DNA of 64,000 nucleotides from Lamellibrachia columna (lineage: Eukaryota; Annelida; Polychaeta; Sabellida; Siboglinidae), in contig OY759263.1 of NCBI GenBank assembly GCA_963662155.1, forward strand, positions 4,392,541 to 4,456,540. The letters run 5' to 3'. Every line of letters begins with the position of its first letter. Within the stretch, counting starts at the first letter, position 1. A program made the position numbers and the translations under genes. Below the pieces are notes generated by a model. That model had not been told where the DNA came from, made no database searches, and worked only from the letters and a program-made list of their open reading frames with translations. Shown piece by piece: positions 14,114 to 24,329 of this stretch.

Positions 14114-17100
14114 GTGGACCGAAACTCCTTAAAAATCGCCCACTAGTTGTCGCTAAGCTGTGCATGGCCACAAGACCCACATATTGCCGATATGTGGGTG
14201 GATCTTCTAATGTGGTAATACTTCATGCATTGAAAAAAAAACAGTCCGATGAATGTCGACAATATCAGAAAATCGCTAAATCAGGTATGTCGCCAGCAAC
14301 CAACTTAATTATTTGACGTCTTTTAAAACAACAACAACGCAGTTCCTGCTTTTTTTGCATGTCTGTTGAGAATCCTTAATGTGTAAGAAACCATAAATTA
14401 TACAGTTCATCCAGTATCTACTTATTTTCCACGTCAACGCAGCCAGGTGGAAGGATGTCGCCAATTTTTAGTTGAATCCGTGATTTATGTTTTAGCCAAT
14501 GAGACCAACGATGAAACTCATAAAGAAATTGAACGTTTACGCTTGATTCAAAGCATATAATTATTACAACATTAACTTACCAAGGACCCTAATCGGACGT
14601 GGATGATATTACAATTGAACACTGATCGTCTTCAAGTCTTACAGTTGCCGTTAAGAATGTTGAAACCGTTATGGTGGCTTAGCAATTCCGATACACTCAG
14701 AATATTTTTTTTTGTTCGACAGTTGCGACCAGAGATGGGTTCAAGTACTCGAATACTTGAGTACTTGTGCCGTGTCCCGCCTGCTCTGATTGTAGTACCA
14801 TGTCTTGCCTGCTCTGATTGTAGTACCATGTCTCGCCTGTTCTGATTGTAGTACCGTGTCTCGCCTGTTCTGATTGTAGTGCCGTGTCTCGCTTGTTCTG
14901 ATTGAAGTACCATGTATCGCCTGCTCTGATTGTAGTACCATGTCTCGCCTGTTCTGATTGTAGTATCATGTCTCGCTTGTTCTGATTGTAGTACCATGTC
15001 TCGCCTGTTCTGATTGTAGTACCATGTATCGCCTGTTCTGATTGTAGTACCATGAATCGACTGCTCTGATTGTAGTACCATGTCTCACCTGTTCTGATTG
15101 TAGTACCATGTATCGCATGCTCTGAATGTAGTACCATGTCTCGCTTGTTCTGATTGTAGTACCGTGTCTCGCCTGTTCTGATTGTAGTACCATGCATCGC
15201 CTGTTCTGATTGTAGTACCATGTCTCGCCTTTTCTGATTGTAGTACCATGTCTCACCTGTTCTGATTGTAGTACCATGTCTCACCTGTTCTGATTGTAGT
15301 ACCATGTCTCACCTGTTCTGATTGTAGTATCATGTCTCGCCTTTTCTTATTGTAGTACCATGTCTCGGCTTTTCTGATTGTAGTACCATGCCTCGCCTTT
15401 TCTGATTGTAGTACCATGTCTCACCTGCTCTGTTTGCGGCTGTGTTTCTCACAAATGGTGGCTTCTACGCCTTCTCCTCTCCGGTCTTGGGAGTTGTGGC
15501 TGACAGAAAGGTAGACCATTTCTGCTCTCGTGCATTGTGCGGATGTAAGACACTTTGAACAGACACCTAACGCCATGGTGCCTGTTACTTGACCCGTATC
15601 GATGGGATACACCAGCGGGGAAACGGAGCTCTTGGCGCCCGCAGTTATGACTGCGACGCTAAGTTGGCCCCGCCTGCCAGTCGTGTCACCAGGCGATGAG
15701 CCTTCATCGACGTCCTCAAAAAGGCCAGGGGACCGTTTCACTAAAATAATGAGCTCATAGAGAAAATCCACCATAAAACGGTACCCATCTTTAAATTTAA
15801 GTAGTGTTTTCGAAATGCGTTTCACTAACATGCTCTTTAAATCCATCGATATTTCTATAATACTAATGATATACAAAACTTCTATTGCGCTAAAAGCTTC
15901 GGGAAACCCAAGCTCGGCAGCGCACCAAAACAAAAGGGGCTAAGCAGTTCAAGTTGTAAATAATTGGATTGGTACGCTGATGAGCTATGAAGGATAAGCA
16001 AGTTTAAACAGATGGGTTTTTATTACATGGCGAAATGTTGTTATTTTTCCTACAGACTTAACACTAACAGGGATGAGTTCCACAATCCTAAATTCCGTGC
16101 TGAGACGGCTGGTGTTAAATTCTGGCTCAGCATAGATGTCGGGAAAAAATAATAAAGTTTACCACACTGCTTTTGTGTATCAATAATAAGCTCCACAGTG
16201 TGAACAATTAGGAAAAATACATTGAAAATTGTCAAAAAATGGCTAATAATACGTTCCATGGAACACTTTTCAACCACATTTGATGTATTTGCTCACAGGA
16301 TGAAGAGAAAAAAACACAACTATAACCGAAGGTGTGTCATCGAGTATAGCAATACGAAGTCTGTGGGTGTACATTTTAGATAAATACAGCTTAAAATGTA
16401 CTTGAATAGCAAACGTTCAGTAAAGAGAGGATTTATTCACTTTGACAGAGAAACGTTCAACCTTGTTTATAATACATATATTAGACCACATCGATAATAT
16501 TGTGTACAAGCGTGGTCATCTTATTATGCTAAAGAAAGCTTAATGCTTGAGAAAGTACAACGCAGGGCAACTAAACTGGTAATATAGGATTTAAAGAATT
16601 TACATATGAGGATAGATTAATAACACGACTAAAACGATATAGACTAGAAGAGCCATATATTACGAGGAGATTTAATTGAGACTTTTAATTTGTTAACTGG
16701 GAAGGAGAACGTAAACCCAGATCAGCTTTTTAACATTAATTTAAATAACCTCAGAGGCTGCAGTAAACAATTAAACAAACAGCAAAGTATGACGCTATGA
16801 ACTATCACTGACACTGTAGACGACGATTGTTCAGTCAACGACAAAGAGTGGTAGATGTTTGGAATGCGTTGCCCGACAATACCATATCTGCACCCTGTAT
16901 GAACATTTAAAAAATAGAATCGATAAAGAATGGTTTAAGATATGGGCGAATTATAAAAGGCTAATCAAGTGTTTCGCGAACAACCTTGACCTTTTCCATG
17001 CCGTAACACAGCGCACACAACGCCTTTTGTCGACGTCAGTGCTGTAAAACACGCTGTAAATGAAAACCATAATTTGCAAACTATTCATCACTTACATTTT

Positions 17101-20100
17101 GAAAACTGATTTGACTGTGAAAAACAGGATCATTGCGTAAAACTGTAGTCAAGATAATACGCAATTAGGTAAATTCTGTTCATGATGGCGGCCTAACCTC
17201 ATCGGCACCGGCATCGTTAACAAGGAGCGTTATAGAGCGTTTCTACGAGAGTTTTTGTTATTTATTCTTAGTGAAACACAATTTTCTGTTTCGATCATAG
17301 TTAAGGAGCGAATTTAAAGAGCGAAATCGAACGCCATAAGAATCTTAGTGAAACGGTACCCAGGCCTATTACACGGTTCTTTCAGGATGGGTGGCTGCCA
17401 GTGATACAACAGTTTATGATGATTGGCGCCATTGTATTTGTCTGTAGTATATTCCATCAGTTCACACTTTGCTTAACACAGAGTGGAAGCCGAGACACGA
17501 CACTAACCTTATTTTACTACTTTAGAAAGGTTTACATGATTGTCCCAAATAAGAATTAGCAAGCTTGAAGTTGCAGTTATGTGCATCATTTTGCTCATGT
17601 CGGTGTTGTGCTCTTCTTACTTGTCTCACGCCGTGTCTTCCACAGCCGCAATGGGCGCCTGCATTGGTGATAGCTGGCAGCCTCATCTGTAGTGCTGCCT
17701 TAATATTCATGGGTCCCGCAACGTTTCTACATATACCAAAGTAAGTACTGAACTTGAAGCTAATAAGCCGAACACCCTTCTACCCATACTTATGTAATTA
17801 TCCAACGTACTACTGATACGTCCCGCACCATTCGTACACACAAACACTATTAAGTACCCAACTTATTGCTGATGAGTTAAAAACTACCATGTGGCCCGGT
17901 GGCTGCCTCAACTCTGTGTTCACATGTCATGTTACCAATGAGGCAACGAAAGCTACTATTGGGTCAAGTTATATTATCCAACGGTCAGCATGGCTATCAA
18001 AAATGTTGAGTTTCTACTTGGAGTTCTCCAGCGCCAAACAGTCAAAGTCAGTTGATTGATTTCCATCATTTCCATAGCAGACTCAGCTTACTGTTGTAAT
18101 ATGCAGTTAGTTCTCTTCGCTCAAAGTAGAAACAACACTTCTCTAACACACACAATTATTAGTTGCTTTCTTCATCTTCATGGTTCCATGTTTCATAATT
18201 TCATCAGCTACTGACTTCCTCCAACTATTTTCTGGTTTACCTGGTTTTCATGTCCCCTGGGGATTCCATTCTAGAGCCTGTATCGTGACAATAGTGGTTA
18301 ATTTCAGAAGAGTGTGTCCTATCCATGTCCACGTCCTTTTTAATCTCTTTGCTGACGCTGTGTTGATCTGTCCTCCTGATGAGCTCTTTTTAACCTTGTC
18401 TTACCAGTTATTACCATGTATCTGACACATTTGTATATGAATTATGGAGTTTTCTGGTTGTTGTCTTGGTTACTCTACATGTTTAGAGCTATAGAGCAAC
18501 ATGTTTAGAGCTATAGAGCAACATGTTTAGAGCTATAGAGCAACATGTTTTTCACATTGGTATTGGAGATTTGAATTTAATTGTTGTTGTTGAGAAGGAT
18601 GATGCATTCCACGCTGTTTTTAAGGTGGTGAATGCATGCCTGGCCTTTCCAGTCCTACTTTTTGACATACTCATCTCTTCCTCCTCTGTCTGTCATTACA
18701 CTGCCCATATAGGTAAATGTTTTGTCGTCCTATGTGTATTTTCTTTTGAGCTGCCCTTTATTTTTTATTTAATAAGGATTTACTATTCAAATAAAATCTG
18801 TCCGCCATACCCGCTCGCTCGGACGGCCCCTTTCCCAAAAAAATAATTCCAGCCCTGTAATTCTACCGTCAATGCAGCGCTATCACCTTGCTACTATTGT
18901 AACGTGTGTGCTCATACATAATGTCTGCCAGACAATTACGAGTATGCCCTATGATAGATGAAACTTGTCAGAGTTTTACGGAGTGCTAAGACTGTATTCA
19001 CATGAAGTAGGTGTTAGTTTTTCACATGAACTGTGAAGAACATAACTCTTTCTATTCAACCTCCCGATTGCTTTCCAGTCGTCCACTCTGGCTGTTGTAT
19101 GTCAGCCAGGCTTTGTTGGGAATCGGCGTAGGCTGTAAGATTGTTTGTGCACAACAGTTTTTCACCATAGCCACGTGAGTATTGTCTGGACATAGTATCT
19201 ACATATTCCAATCTTTTTTTAATATACATATTGTAGTATGTATATAACGCAAATACATCTTAGTCTGCTTATCTACAAGTTTGTCTATTTTTTGTTGTAC
19301 ATGCATATATTCATCTCCATGATCACCTGCCTATTTGCCCTACTTTTACCATTTAAACTAAAAACATTTATTTTATGTTTGATTCTTAAGAAAATTAGTA
19401 TATATACGTCCGTGCTTTAGTCACAACATTTCTTTGCGTACTACGCATCAAAGAAAGATATGTGCATATGTATACATGCATATGTACATAGGGTAGACTT
19501 CAAATGCAAATACAATGATTTAGGGTTTCAAATGAATAGCAAAGTACTATCACAAGCGTTGTACATTGTAATACCACCACATACGCCGTAGTCTTATATA
19601 GCACATGTTGAAAAATCTGGTTGCGGCCAGGCAAAGATTCACATTTTCAAAAGGGAAGTTGTGTTCACACGTAAACAAATTATTCCATCATCTGGTGAGG
19701 ATTCTACTCAATTCACTTCACTTCACTTTTTCAAAGTCTGACAAAGAGCATGTTCCGAAATTCGATTCACTAGCCAGAAAATGTAAATGTAGACGTTATG
19801 CTTAATGAATAAGACTCGTACAACTATAAAAGTTCATAAGATAAGTAGTATTACCTATCAGGTAAGCTACCGGCATGTTTACATTATTACAGTATTTACA
19901 CTGCTTACTATTACAAGAAAGCATAGACAGCTTCCATAATCTAATTCTATTTTATCTTTTGTTCCAAGAATTGAAACAACTATAGGAGCTCCCTTAGTTG
20001 CTGCACCAACGTTTGGAATTCACTCCCTGTTATTTTTAGGTCAGTAAGAAACGTAATGCAATTTCGCCGTCATCTGAATACTTATCTTTGTATCTGTACT

Positions 20101-23100
20101 TTCCCACTTTAGATCCCTAGCGTGTCCATCCATCTGGATACTTATGTTTGTATCCGCACTTTCGAACCCTAGCTCCCTAGCGTGTCCATCCATCTGAATA
20201 CTTATCTTTGTATCCGCACTTTCGAACCCTAGCTCCCTAGCGTGTCCATCCATCCGAATACTTATCTTTGTATCCGCACTTTCGAACCCTAGCTCCCTAG
20301 CGTGTCCATCCATCTGAATACTTATATTTGTATTCGTACTGTTCTACCTTAGAACCCTAGCGTGTCCATCCATCAGAATACTTATATTTGTATTCGTACT
20401 GTTCCACATTAGATCCCTAGCATGTCCATCCATCTGAATACTTATCTTTGTATTCGTACTGTTCTACCTTAGATCACTAGCGTGTCCATCCATCTGAATA
20501 CTTATATTTGTATTCATACTGTTCCACCTTAGATCCCTAGCGTGTCCATCCATCTGAATACTTATATTTGTATTCGTACTGTTCCACCTTAGATCCTTAG
20601 CGTGTCCATCCATCTGAATACTTATATTTGTATTCGTACTTACCCACCATAGCTCCCTAGCGTGTCCATCTATCTGAATACTTATCTTTGAATTCGTACT
20701 TACCCACCATAGCTCCCTAGCGTGTCCATCCATCTGAATACTTATCTTTGTATCCATACTTTCGCACCCTAGCTCCCTAGCGTGTCCATCCATCTGAATA
20801 CTTATCTTTGTATTCGTACTGTTCCACCTTAGATCCCTAGCGTGTCCATCCATCTGAATACTTATATTTGTATTCGTACTTACCCACCTTAGCTCTCTAG
20901 CGTGTCCATCCATCTGAATACTTATCTTTGTATTCGTACTTACCCACCTTAGCTCTCTAGCGTGTCCATCCATATGTTAACAACTTTAGCACTGTGTATC
21001 GATTTTGAAATTGACAAACCTTTTTGTTTGTCCATTCTTCGGAGGGGATAATTTGGAATTTCGTAAGTGACTGTCACGAAAACAAGATTAAAAAATTTTT
21101 CTCAACGAAATACCCATTGATGCCTATGAACTAGTTCTGCCAGCCAATATATCTTAACATTGCGACCTAACACTGGCAGTTGTAGTAAAGTTTAGCGATG
21201 CATTGTCCTTGTATTACGTAACTTGGGCAAATCGAAGAAAAGACGCATGACGTAGTCAACTATTGCACGTAATTGTTCGCGTATCGTTGCCGATACTTGC
21301 ATGTAATAAATACAAAGGGTAATTCCATTGTTCGTAGAAAGGGTAATAGCGGTGTGAATTTTGAGAAAATAAAACTGAAACGACCGGACCTTGCGGTCTT
21401 TGATGAAAGTGTGGCGCCTGAGACGACCGGACCTTGTGGTCGTTGATGAAAGTGTGGCGCGTGAGACGACCGGACCTTGCGGTCGTTGATGAAAGTGTGG
21501 CGCCTGAGACGACCGGACCTTGTGGTCGTTGATGAAAGTGCGGCGCCTGAGACGACCGGACCTTGTGGTCGTTGATGAAAGTGTGGCGCCTGAGACGACC
21601 GGACTTTGTGGTCGTTGATGAAAGTGCGGCGTCTGAGACGACCGGACATTGTGGTCGTTGATGAAAGTGTGGCGCCTGGGACGCAAAGCGTCCAGGAGGA
21701 GTAACATAACATATATCCACACATACGTACTTGGTACTTTGTGTTTATGCAATTACACAGCATTATCACATAAACATCCATCTATGCCTTATTACTTGTT
21801 GCTACCAAGCAATATCTTTCGAGATTTCGACGTAATACTGACAGTTATAATAACGTATAACGACGTAACTTTGGACAGAAAAGAAAGAAAATACGCATGA
21901 CGTTGTCAACAATTGTACTTAATAACTACAAAGGGTAATTCAATTCTTCGTAGAAAGGGTAACAGCAGGGTGAATTTCGAAAAACTAAAAATGAGAAGAA
22001 CCGACCGAGGGGTCGTTGAACGAACGTGACAGTATGGCGTTCGAAATGCTAAGTGTCTAGGAGGAGTAACATAACATACAAGCAGACACACAGACAGACA
22101 GACAGACAAGCAAACAAACATACATACTCACGGTGGACTGTATTAACACCAACGAGGCTTGTTAAACACTAATACAAAACTATGCACAAGGTGCCGGATC
22201 GAACAATTACAAGTAATTAAATAGCCACGACTACATTTTAAATGCGTTTGATAGGGCATTTGAAATATGATTTTTTTATCGCTTTCAAATGCAAATGTTT
22301 AGGGTACGCTTTTGGTTTACAAATGTGTATTTCGATGCACATTCAAATATTTAACATTCAAATTCATCTGCATTTGTTAACAACCTTGATGTGTACACGG
22401 AAAACCTACGCATCGTTCGGTAGCTGGGGTGAAAACTTCCTTCCATGATAGTCTATCCTTATGAACAAAGCAAATAATTATAAATAATAATAAGATAAGA
22501 TACGTTTTATTACCAAGTAGCAAGTACAAGGAATTCGTAGTGTTGTGTTATAATAATTATGTTTTGAATATTGAAAAAATAGACATTTACAGTATAATTT
22601 TTTTTTACATGAGCAAAGTGCTATATGTTCCCTTGTTTATACAAATATACTTTTATTCTTCCGAGTACAATATCAAGCAAAATGTCGCAAACGCATTGCA
22701 GCAATACTGCAATACTTTTGAAAGTATTGCAAATACTCGCAACATTGTATGGCAAATTAAACAGTTATTATTTCACAAGAGTGTAGTATGCTACATACCA
22801 TGACATGCTGCGATTGCATTATGGGATTCCTACTGATACAGAATGGTATTGCTATGTCATAAAGCAAAGTTGAGAACGTAATATATGTGAGGCAGAGGGT
22901 GAAACAGATTAGAGTAGTATTTTTTATATACCTGAAACTGTTTATACTTATACCAATGCCAATTGCCAACTGTGGTTGACTATACCAACGAATAACACTG
23001 ATTTCAGCAAATACGGCTACCCGGATAATCTGGACACTAAAGGAATGGTGTCTGGTGTTTTCCTCTTCTTTGGTTCAACAGGGTGAGACATTTACGACCT

Positions 23101-24120
23101 CTTCCTTAAGTTTGATATGTGTGTCTGCAGTGTATCGTGGTTAATGTGTTGCCAGTGTGCTGTGGTGTGATATTTAATACATTGTATTGTTATAAGTCAG
23201 AACATGTAAATATTCATGCATCGCTATATATAAGTTACTCGAGTTTAAAACAAGAAATAACATATCAGTTATAAAAGAACAGTTTCGCATTATGCTCAAG
23301 GAAACATAGTGTGCTTATCTGTTTTTGTGTTTGTATTTAACCATCTAACCAATGTGATCCTTTTCTCTTGCAGTCTGTTTCTAGGTCCAATAATTGGTGG
23401 ATGGCTCAGTGACACTATAGGCTTTGAATGGGCAGCAGCAGTTATCGGTTTTACAGGATTTTTTGCCGTAAGTTTTCTTTTTTCTCTGTCTGCAGTGAAT
23501 GTTGCGTAGTTTTGACAACCATTATTTTAAGGCATCTTTGCAAATCTCTTGTTCTAGTTAAAAGTCCACGATGTCTGTCTCAGAGTAACTTATATTGTGC
23601 TTAACAAAGGTTACAACAAATGGTAAAAAATTGTCAGTGCTAAATAATATTACAATGAATACAGTGTTGGTGTCAGGTACATTACGGCAACCTAACATGA
23701 CACATTTACACCAACTAAATGTACCTTTGCTACAACTAAAACATCAAGTTTACGCTACATATATTTAACTATAACTGACTTCACTACTTTACAGGACTAT
23801 CACAACTAACTATACTGCATCTGACATGTAATGTTTACACTCAACGTCTTAACGACCATTTTGGTCATTACGGAATATTTCATTTCAACACATTGCTATA
23901 ATCATAATTATCAACGTAACAACGATAATAACTGTTACTTCATTTGTGCCATGTACACACAACATATCATGATTACCATTTTATCTACAATTACAAGTGC
24001 TTACACCGAACGTCATTCGTCTTTCAGCTGTCTCTGTGGGTTGTGTACATTGCTACAAGCAGCTGTCGCGCCGACAGAACTGACGAAAATCGCCCAATTT
24101 TGAGTAATCTAACAGAATGA
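2375..24120 (+). CDS. SLC18B1-like MFS transporter, copy 1 (exons 2-13, first exon not in window)
   Basis: Predicted 12-TM major facilitator protein, closest to my knowledge of animal SLC18B1 (proton-coupled vesicular polyamine transporter); substrate is inferred. Exons: 2375-2470, 10037-10110, 10372-10519, 10874-10942, 11152-11242, 13615-13754, 15412-15510, 17646-17740, 19079-19174, 23008-23082, 23374-23467, 24028-24120. All introns are GT..AG, phases join perfectly, and the total is 1170 nt (389 residues plus stop TGA). Landmarks: [18 protein letters not shown] (TM2), [29 protein letters not shown] then AGGFRLPF (TM5-6), [13 protein letters not shown] (TM8), [16 protein letters not shown] (TM11), [12 protein letters not shown] (TM12). 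A tandem paralogue starts at 31800. Odd points: no first exon in the window, a 7.6-kb intron 2 full of foreign DNA, and a minisatellite overlapping the exon 8 acceptor. With a first exon like that of copy 2 the product would be about 468 residues, near the usual family size. Confidence 0.85.
3361..3480. mobile_element. Perfect palindromic MITE with 8-bp target duplication
   Basis: The element at 3369-3472 (104 bp) is two perfectly complementary 49-bp arms (3369-3417 and 3424-3472) around a 6-bp loop. The ends are CACGGGCAAC...GTTGCCCGTG. It is flanked on both sides by the direct repeat GTTACACG (3361-3368 and 3473-3480), the size of a hAT-type target-site duplication. It has no coding capacity. 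Arm identity of 100% suggests a recent insertion or recent conversion between arms. Family assignment to hAT rests only on the 8-bp duplication. Confidence 0.8.
4281..5330. repeat. 40-bp minisatellite, about 26 copies
   Basis: Tandem copies of a 40-bp unit containing TCATCTACACACTCTCTCAT and GGCACATAAAGACAGTTAAT, with scattered substitutions (ACTCACTCAT, GGCACACAAA, TCATCTCCAC). It lies in intron 2 of transporter copy 1. Variant units recur at regular intervals (for example CACACAAA), suggesting higher-order duplication of unit blocks. Confidence 0.95.
5331..5815. repeat. Intronic spacer with a duplicated segment of about 100 bp
   Basis: No gene. Between about 5650 and 5800 a segment containing GGTCGTGAGCTT and TCCACCTC.CCAGAGGCTC occurs twice in tandem, diverged by several substitutions. 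It adjoins the decayed Polinton genes and could be part of that insertion or an independent duplication. Confidence 0.5.
5820..6235 (-). pseudogene. Polinton/Maverick adenain-like cysteine protease (PRO) remnant
   Basis: On the minus strand the segment around 6000-6230 reads [17 protein letters not shown], then [20 protein letters not shown]. The second resembles the block with the catalytic histidine of adenovirus-type proteases encoded by Polintons (which normally mature virion-like particles). After a stop and a change of frame the match resumes near 5820-5920 as a short segment with [14 protein letters not shown], the C-terminal part; the active-site cysteine region between them is disrupted near 5910-5930. 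It follows the capsid fragment in the same orientation and, at the junction, in the same frame, so the capsid stop codon has been lost. Clearly inactive. Family recognition is from memory of Polinton proteins. Confidence 0.65.
6236..7352 (-). pseudogene. Polinton/Maverick major capsid protein (double jelly-roll) remnant
   Basis: The minus strand carries nearly the whole capsid protein of a Polinton in four pieces in shifting frames. They are 7118-7352 ([40 protein letters not shown]), about 6895-7110 ([12 protein letters not shown], then [10 protein letters not shown]), 6376-6843 ([34 protein letters not shown]) and about 6240-6390 ([31 protein letters not shown]). At least three frameshifts separate them. 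The N-terminus is cut off by the GCAC microsatellite at 7352-7408. No polymerase, integrase, ATPase or terminal inverted repeat is seen nearby, so this is an isolated fragment inside intron 2 of transporter copy 1. Confidence 0.75.
7352..7408. repeat. (CA)n/(GCAC)n microsatellite
   Basis: A short CA run followed by about 10 GCAC units. It forms the 5' limit of the capsid pseudogene on the minus strand. Confidence 0.95.
7717..7908 (-). CDS. Candidate exon of an unidentified minus-strand gene
   Basis: Minus-strand coding segment with [20 protein letters not shown] and [17 protein letters not shown] followed by [25 protein letters not shown] donor follows the 3' end at 7716 and an AG acceptor precedes 7908; another acceptor slightly upstream (CCAG|GC) is possible. 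The amphipathic, Leu-rich composition suggests a helical segment. I do not recognise the family. It lies antisense in intron 2 of the transporter gene, 0.65 kb downstream of the exon at 8560-8714. Its phase does not join that exon directly, so an intervening exon or another acceptor would be needed. Confidence 0.4.
8560..8714 (-). CDS. Candidate exon of an unidentified minus-strand gene
   Basis: A 155-nt segment with a good acceptor (TTATTGTTGTCAG before 8714) and a donor (CAG|GTATTT after 8560). Its open frame encodes 51 residues including [34 protein letters not shown] and [13 protein letters not shown]. Composition and clean splice borders look genuinely coding. The family is unknown to me. 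It probably belongs with the exon at 7717-7908, giving a gene nested antisense within the transporter intron; further exons were not found. Confidence 0.45.
9749..9827. repeat. (GT)n/(GTGC)n microsatellite
   Basis: About 10 GT units followed by about 14 GTGC units with one interruption (GTTC). It lies in intron 2 of transporter copy 1. Confidence 0.95.
11630..12581 (-). mobile_element. Kolobok-like DNA transposon, 944 bp, TTAA-flanked
   Basis: Inverted ends at 11634 onward and 12577 backward both begin AGTGAAACCAAA and stay similar for about 90 bp, sharing GGGCCTTTGCAC, AAAACTAACCATTTGCAACT and ATCACGCAAG. Each end abuts TTAA (11630-11633, 12578-12581), the target duplication of Kolobok and piggyBac elements. 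The interior has a THAP-type zinc-finger remnant on the minus strand, and THAP proteins are known from Kolobok elements. No full transposase is present, so it is non-autonomous. It sits in intron 6 of transporter copy 1. Confidence 0.65.
12045..12260 (-). pseudogene. THAP zinc-finger remnant inside the Kolobok-like element
   Basis: Two overlapping minus-strand frames together resemble a C2CH THAP domain: an N-terminal [15 protein letters not shown] segment and, in another frame, SFFDFLWKK followed by [19 protein letters not shown]. The latter has the C..H spacing and CF motif typical of THAP domains. The change of frame within about 90 residues shows it is broken. THAP domains bind DNA and here would have served the transposon. 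Confidence 0.55.
13250..13340. repeat. TG-rich simple repeat
   Basis: Imperfect TGTG/TGCG tract in intron 6 of transporter copy 1. Confidence 0.8.
13985..14111. repeat. (TATG)n then (TA)n microsatellite
   Basis: About 12 TATG-type units run into about 38 TA units. It lies in intron 7 of transporter copy 1. Reading frames through it are artefacts. Confidence 0.95.
14765..15431 (+). repeat. 28-bp minisatellite made of a 3' splice site plus exon start
   Basis: About 24 tandem copies of a 28-bp unit: TGATTGTAG followed by TACCATGTCTCACCTGTTC with minor variants (GCCTG, TATCG, CTCGC). The last copy is the real acceptor and first 19 coding bases of exon 8 (from 15412). Every unit thus has a pyrimidine-containing acceptor-like AG followed by exon-like sequence. 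Because 28 is not a multiple of 3, use of any upstream acceptor shifts the frame and meets TGA or TAG within a few units. Long minus-strand frames here are by-products of the period. Confidence 0.9.
15412..15510 (+). CDS. Exon 8 of transporter copy 1 (TM8), abutting a repeated splice acceptor
   Basis: 99-nt, phase 0-0 exon encoding [18 protein letters not shown] followed by [15 protein letters not shown], the eighth transmembrane helix and the following DRK loop of the MFS fold. The acceptor is TTCTGATTGTAG at 15400-15411 and the donor is GTAGAC at 15511. The first 12 residues align without gaps to the start of TM8 in SLC18B1 as I know that family, supporting this acceptor rather than one further upstream. 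The acceptor plus the first 19 exon bases form the unit of the 28-bp tandem array that ends here. Confidence 0.8.
15728..17361. mobile_element. Possible DNA transposon with short terminal inverted repeats, hosting a LINE insertion
   Basis: The left end GGGACCGTTTCACTAA (15728) and the right end TTAGTGAAACGGTACCC (ending 17361) are inverted copies of each other apart from one inserted base. Similar GTTTCACTAA motifs recur just inside both ends. The interior holds a LINE 3' fragment, presumably a later insertion. No transposase is recognised. Internal inverted similarity is weak, so the boundaries are tentative. It lies in intron 8 of transporter copy 1. Confidence 0.4.
16385..16965 (+). mobile_element. 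CR1-like LINE, 3' end of reverse transcriptase ORF (fragment)
   Basis: Broken plus-strand frames give the C-terminal tail typical of CR1-type ORF2: a YIRPH segment, [47 protein letters not shown], then [10 protein letters not shown] near the end. Several stops and frameshifts interrupt it. The same tail architecture occurs in the longer element at 63500-64000, but the sequences differ, so they are separate families or old copies. Confidence 0.65.
18110..18730 (-). mobile_element. LINE 3' fragment, minus strand (same family as 59100-59850)
   Basis: The plus-strand text from CTCTTCGCTCAAAGTAGAA through TGGTTCCATGTTTC, TTCCTCCAACTATTTTCTGG and CACACTG..TTTAA.GTG.TGAATGCATGC parallels the LINE fragment at 59120-59700 in the same order, so it is a diverged copy of the ORF2 C-terminus in minus orientation. 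A 22-bp segment (ACATGTTTAGAGCTATAGAG plus two bases) is tandemly triplicated at 18477-18548. It lies in intron 9 of transporter copy 1. Confidence 0.6.
20070..20973. repeat. 60-bp minisatellite, about 15 copies
   Basis: Units of 60 bp contain CTAGCGTGTCCATCCATCTG and AATACTTATCTTTGTATTCG. Because 60 is divisible by 3 the minus strand reads as a repeating 20-residue block (MDGHAREL...TKISIQ) through two long frames broken around 20314-20463. It is intronic, with no start context or splice sites, and best explained as non-coding. Confidence 0.9.
21060..21720. repeat. Dispersed repeat copy A containing a 43-bp minisatellite (7 copies)
   Basis: It shares with copy B (21800-22085) the ordered blocks ACGCATGACGT.GTCAAC, ACAAAGGGTAATTC, TTCGTAGAAAGGGTAA and AGGAGGAGTAACATAACATA. 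Copy A has in addition about seven 43-bp units containing GACGACCGGACCTTGTGGTC at 21377-21678, where copy B has a single GACCGAGGGGTCG version. This suggests an interspersed element whose internal unit expanded in one copy. Confidence 0.65.
21800..22085. repeat. Dispersed repeat copy B (unexpanded)
   Basis: Shorter homologue of 21060-21720 in the same orientation, with one internal unit. It is followed by a short ACAGACAG tract at 22085-22110. No coding capacity recognised. Confidence 0.6.
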
Positions 24121-24329
24121 TCCAGGCCGACAGAGAAGGAGCTGGTCATGATTTGATTTTGCGATAAAATAAGTAACTTCTTATTCTATATGTGTATACA
24201 ACAAGGCAGAATACATTACTTATTGAAGCATTTATTTCGCATCATATAATGACATATAAATTCAGAATGCCAGCATAATATTCTGAGTTCCTTGATTTCG
24301 TTTATCTATTTATTCAAACGTTGGCAACA

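Noticed and set aside
14632..15305. Long minus-strand frames with a repeating [19 protein letters not shown] pattern
   Set aside because: They are products of the 28-bp minisatellite, which is open in several registers; the plus-strand exon explains the locus.
15421..15933. 170-codon minus-strand frame overlapping exon 8
   Set aside because: No recognisable motif, antisense to a confirmed exon, and crosses the inverted-repeat end at 15728.
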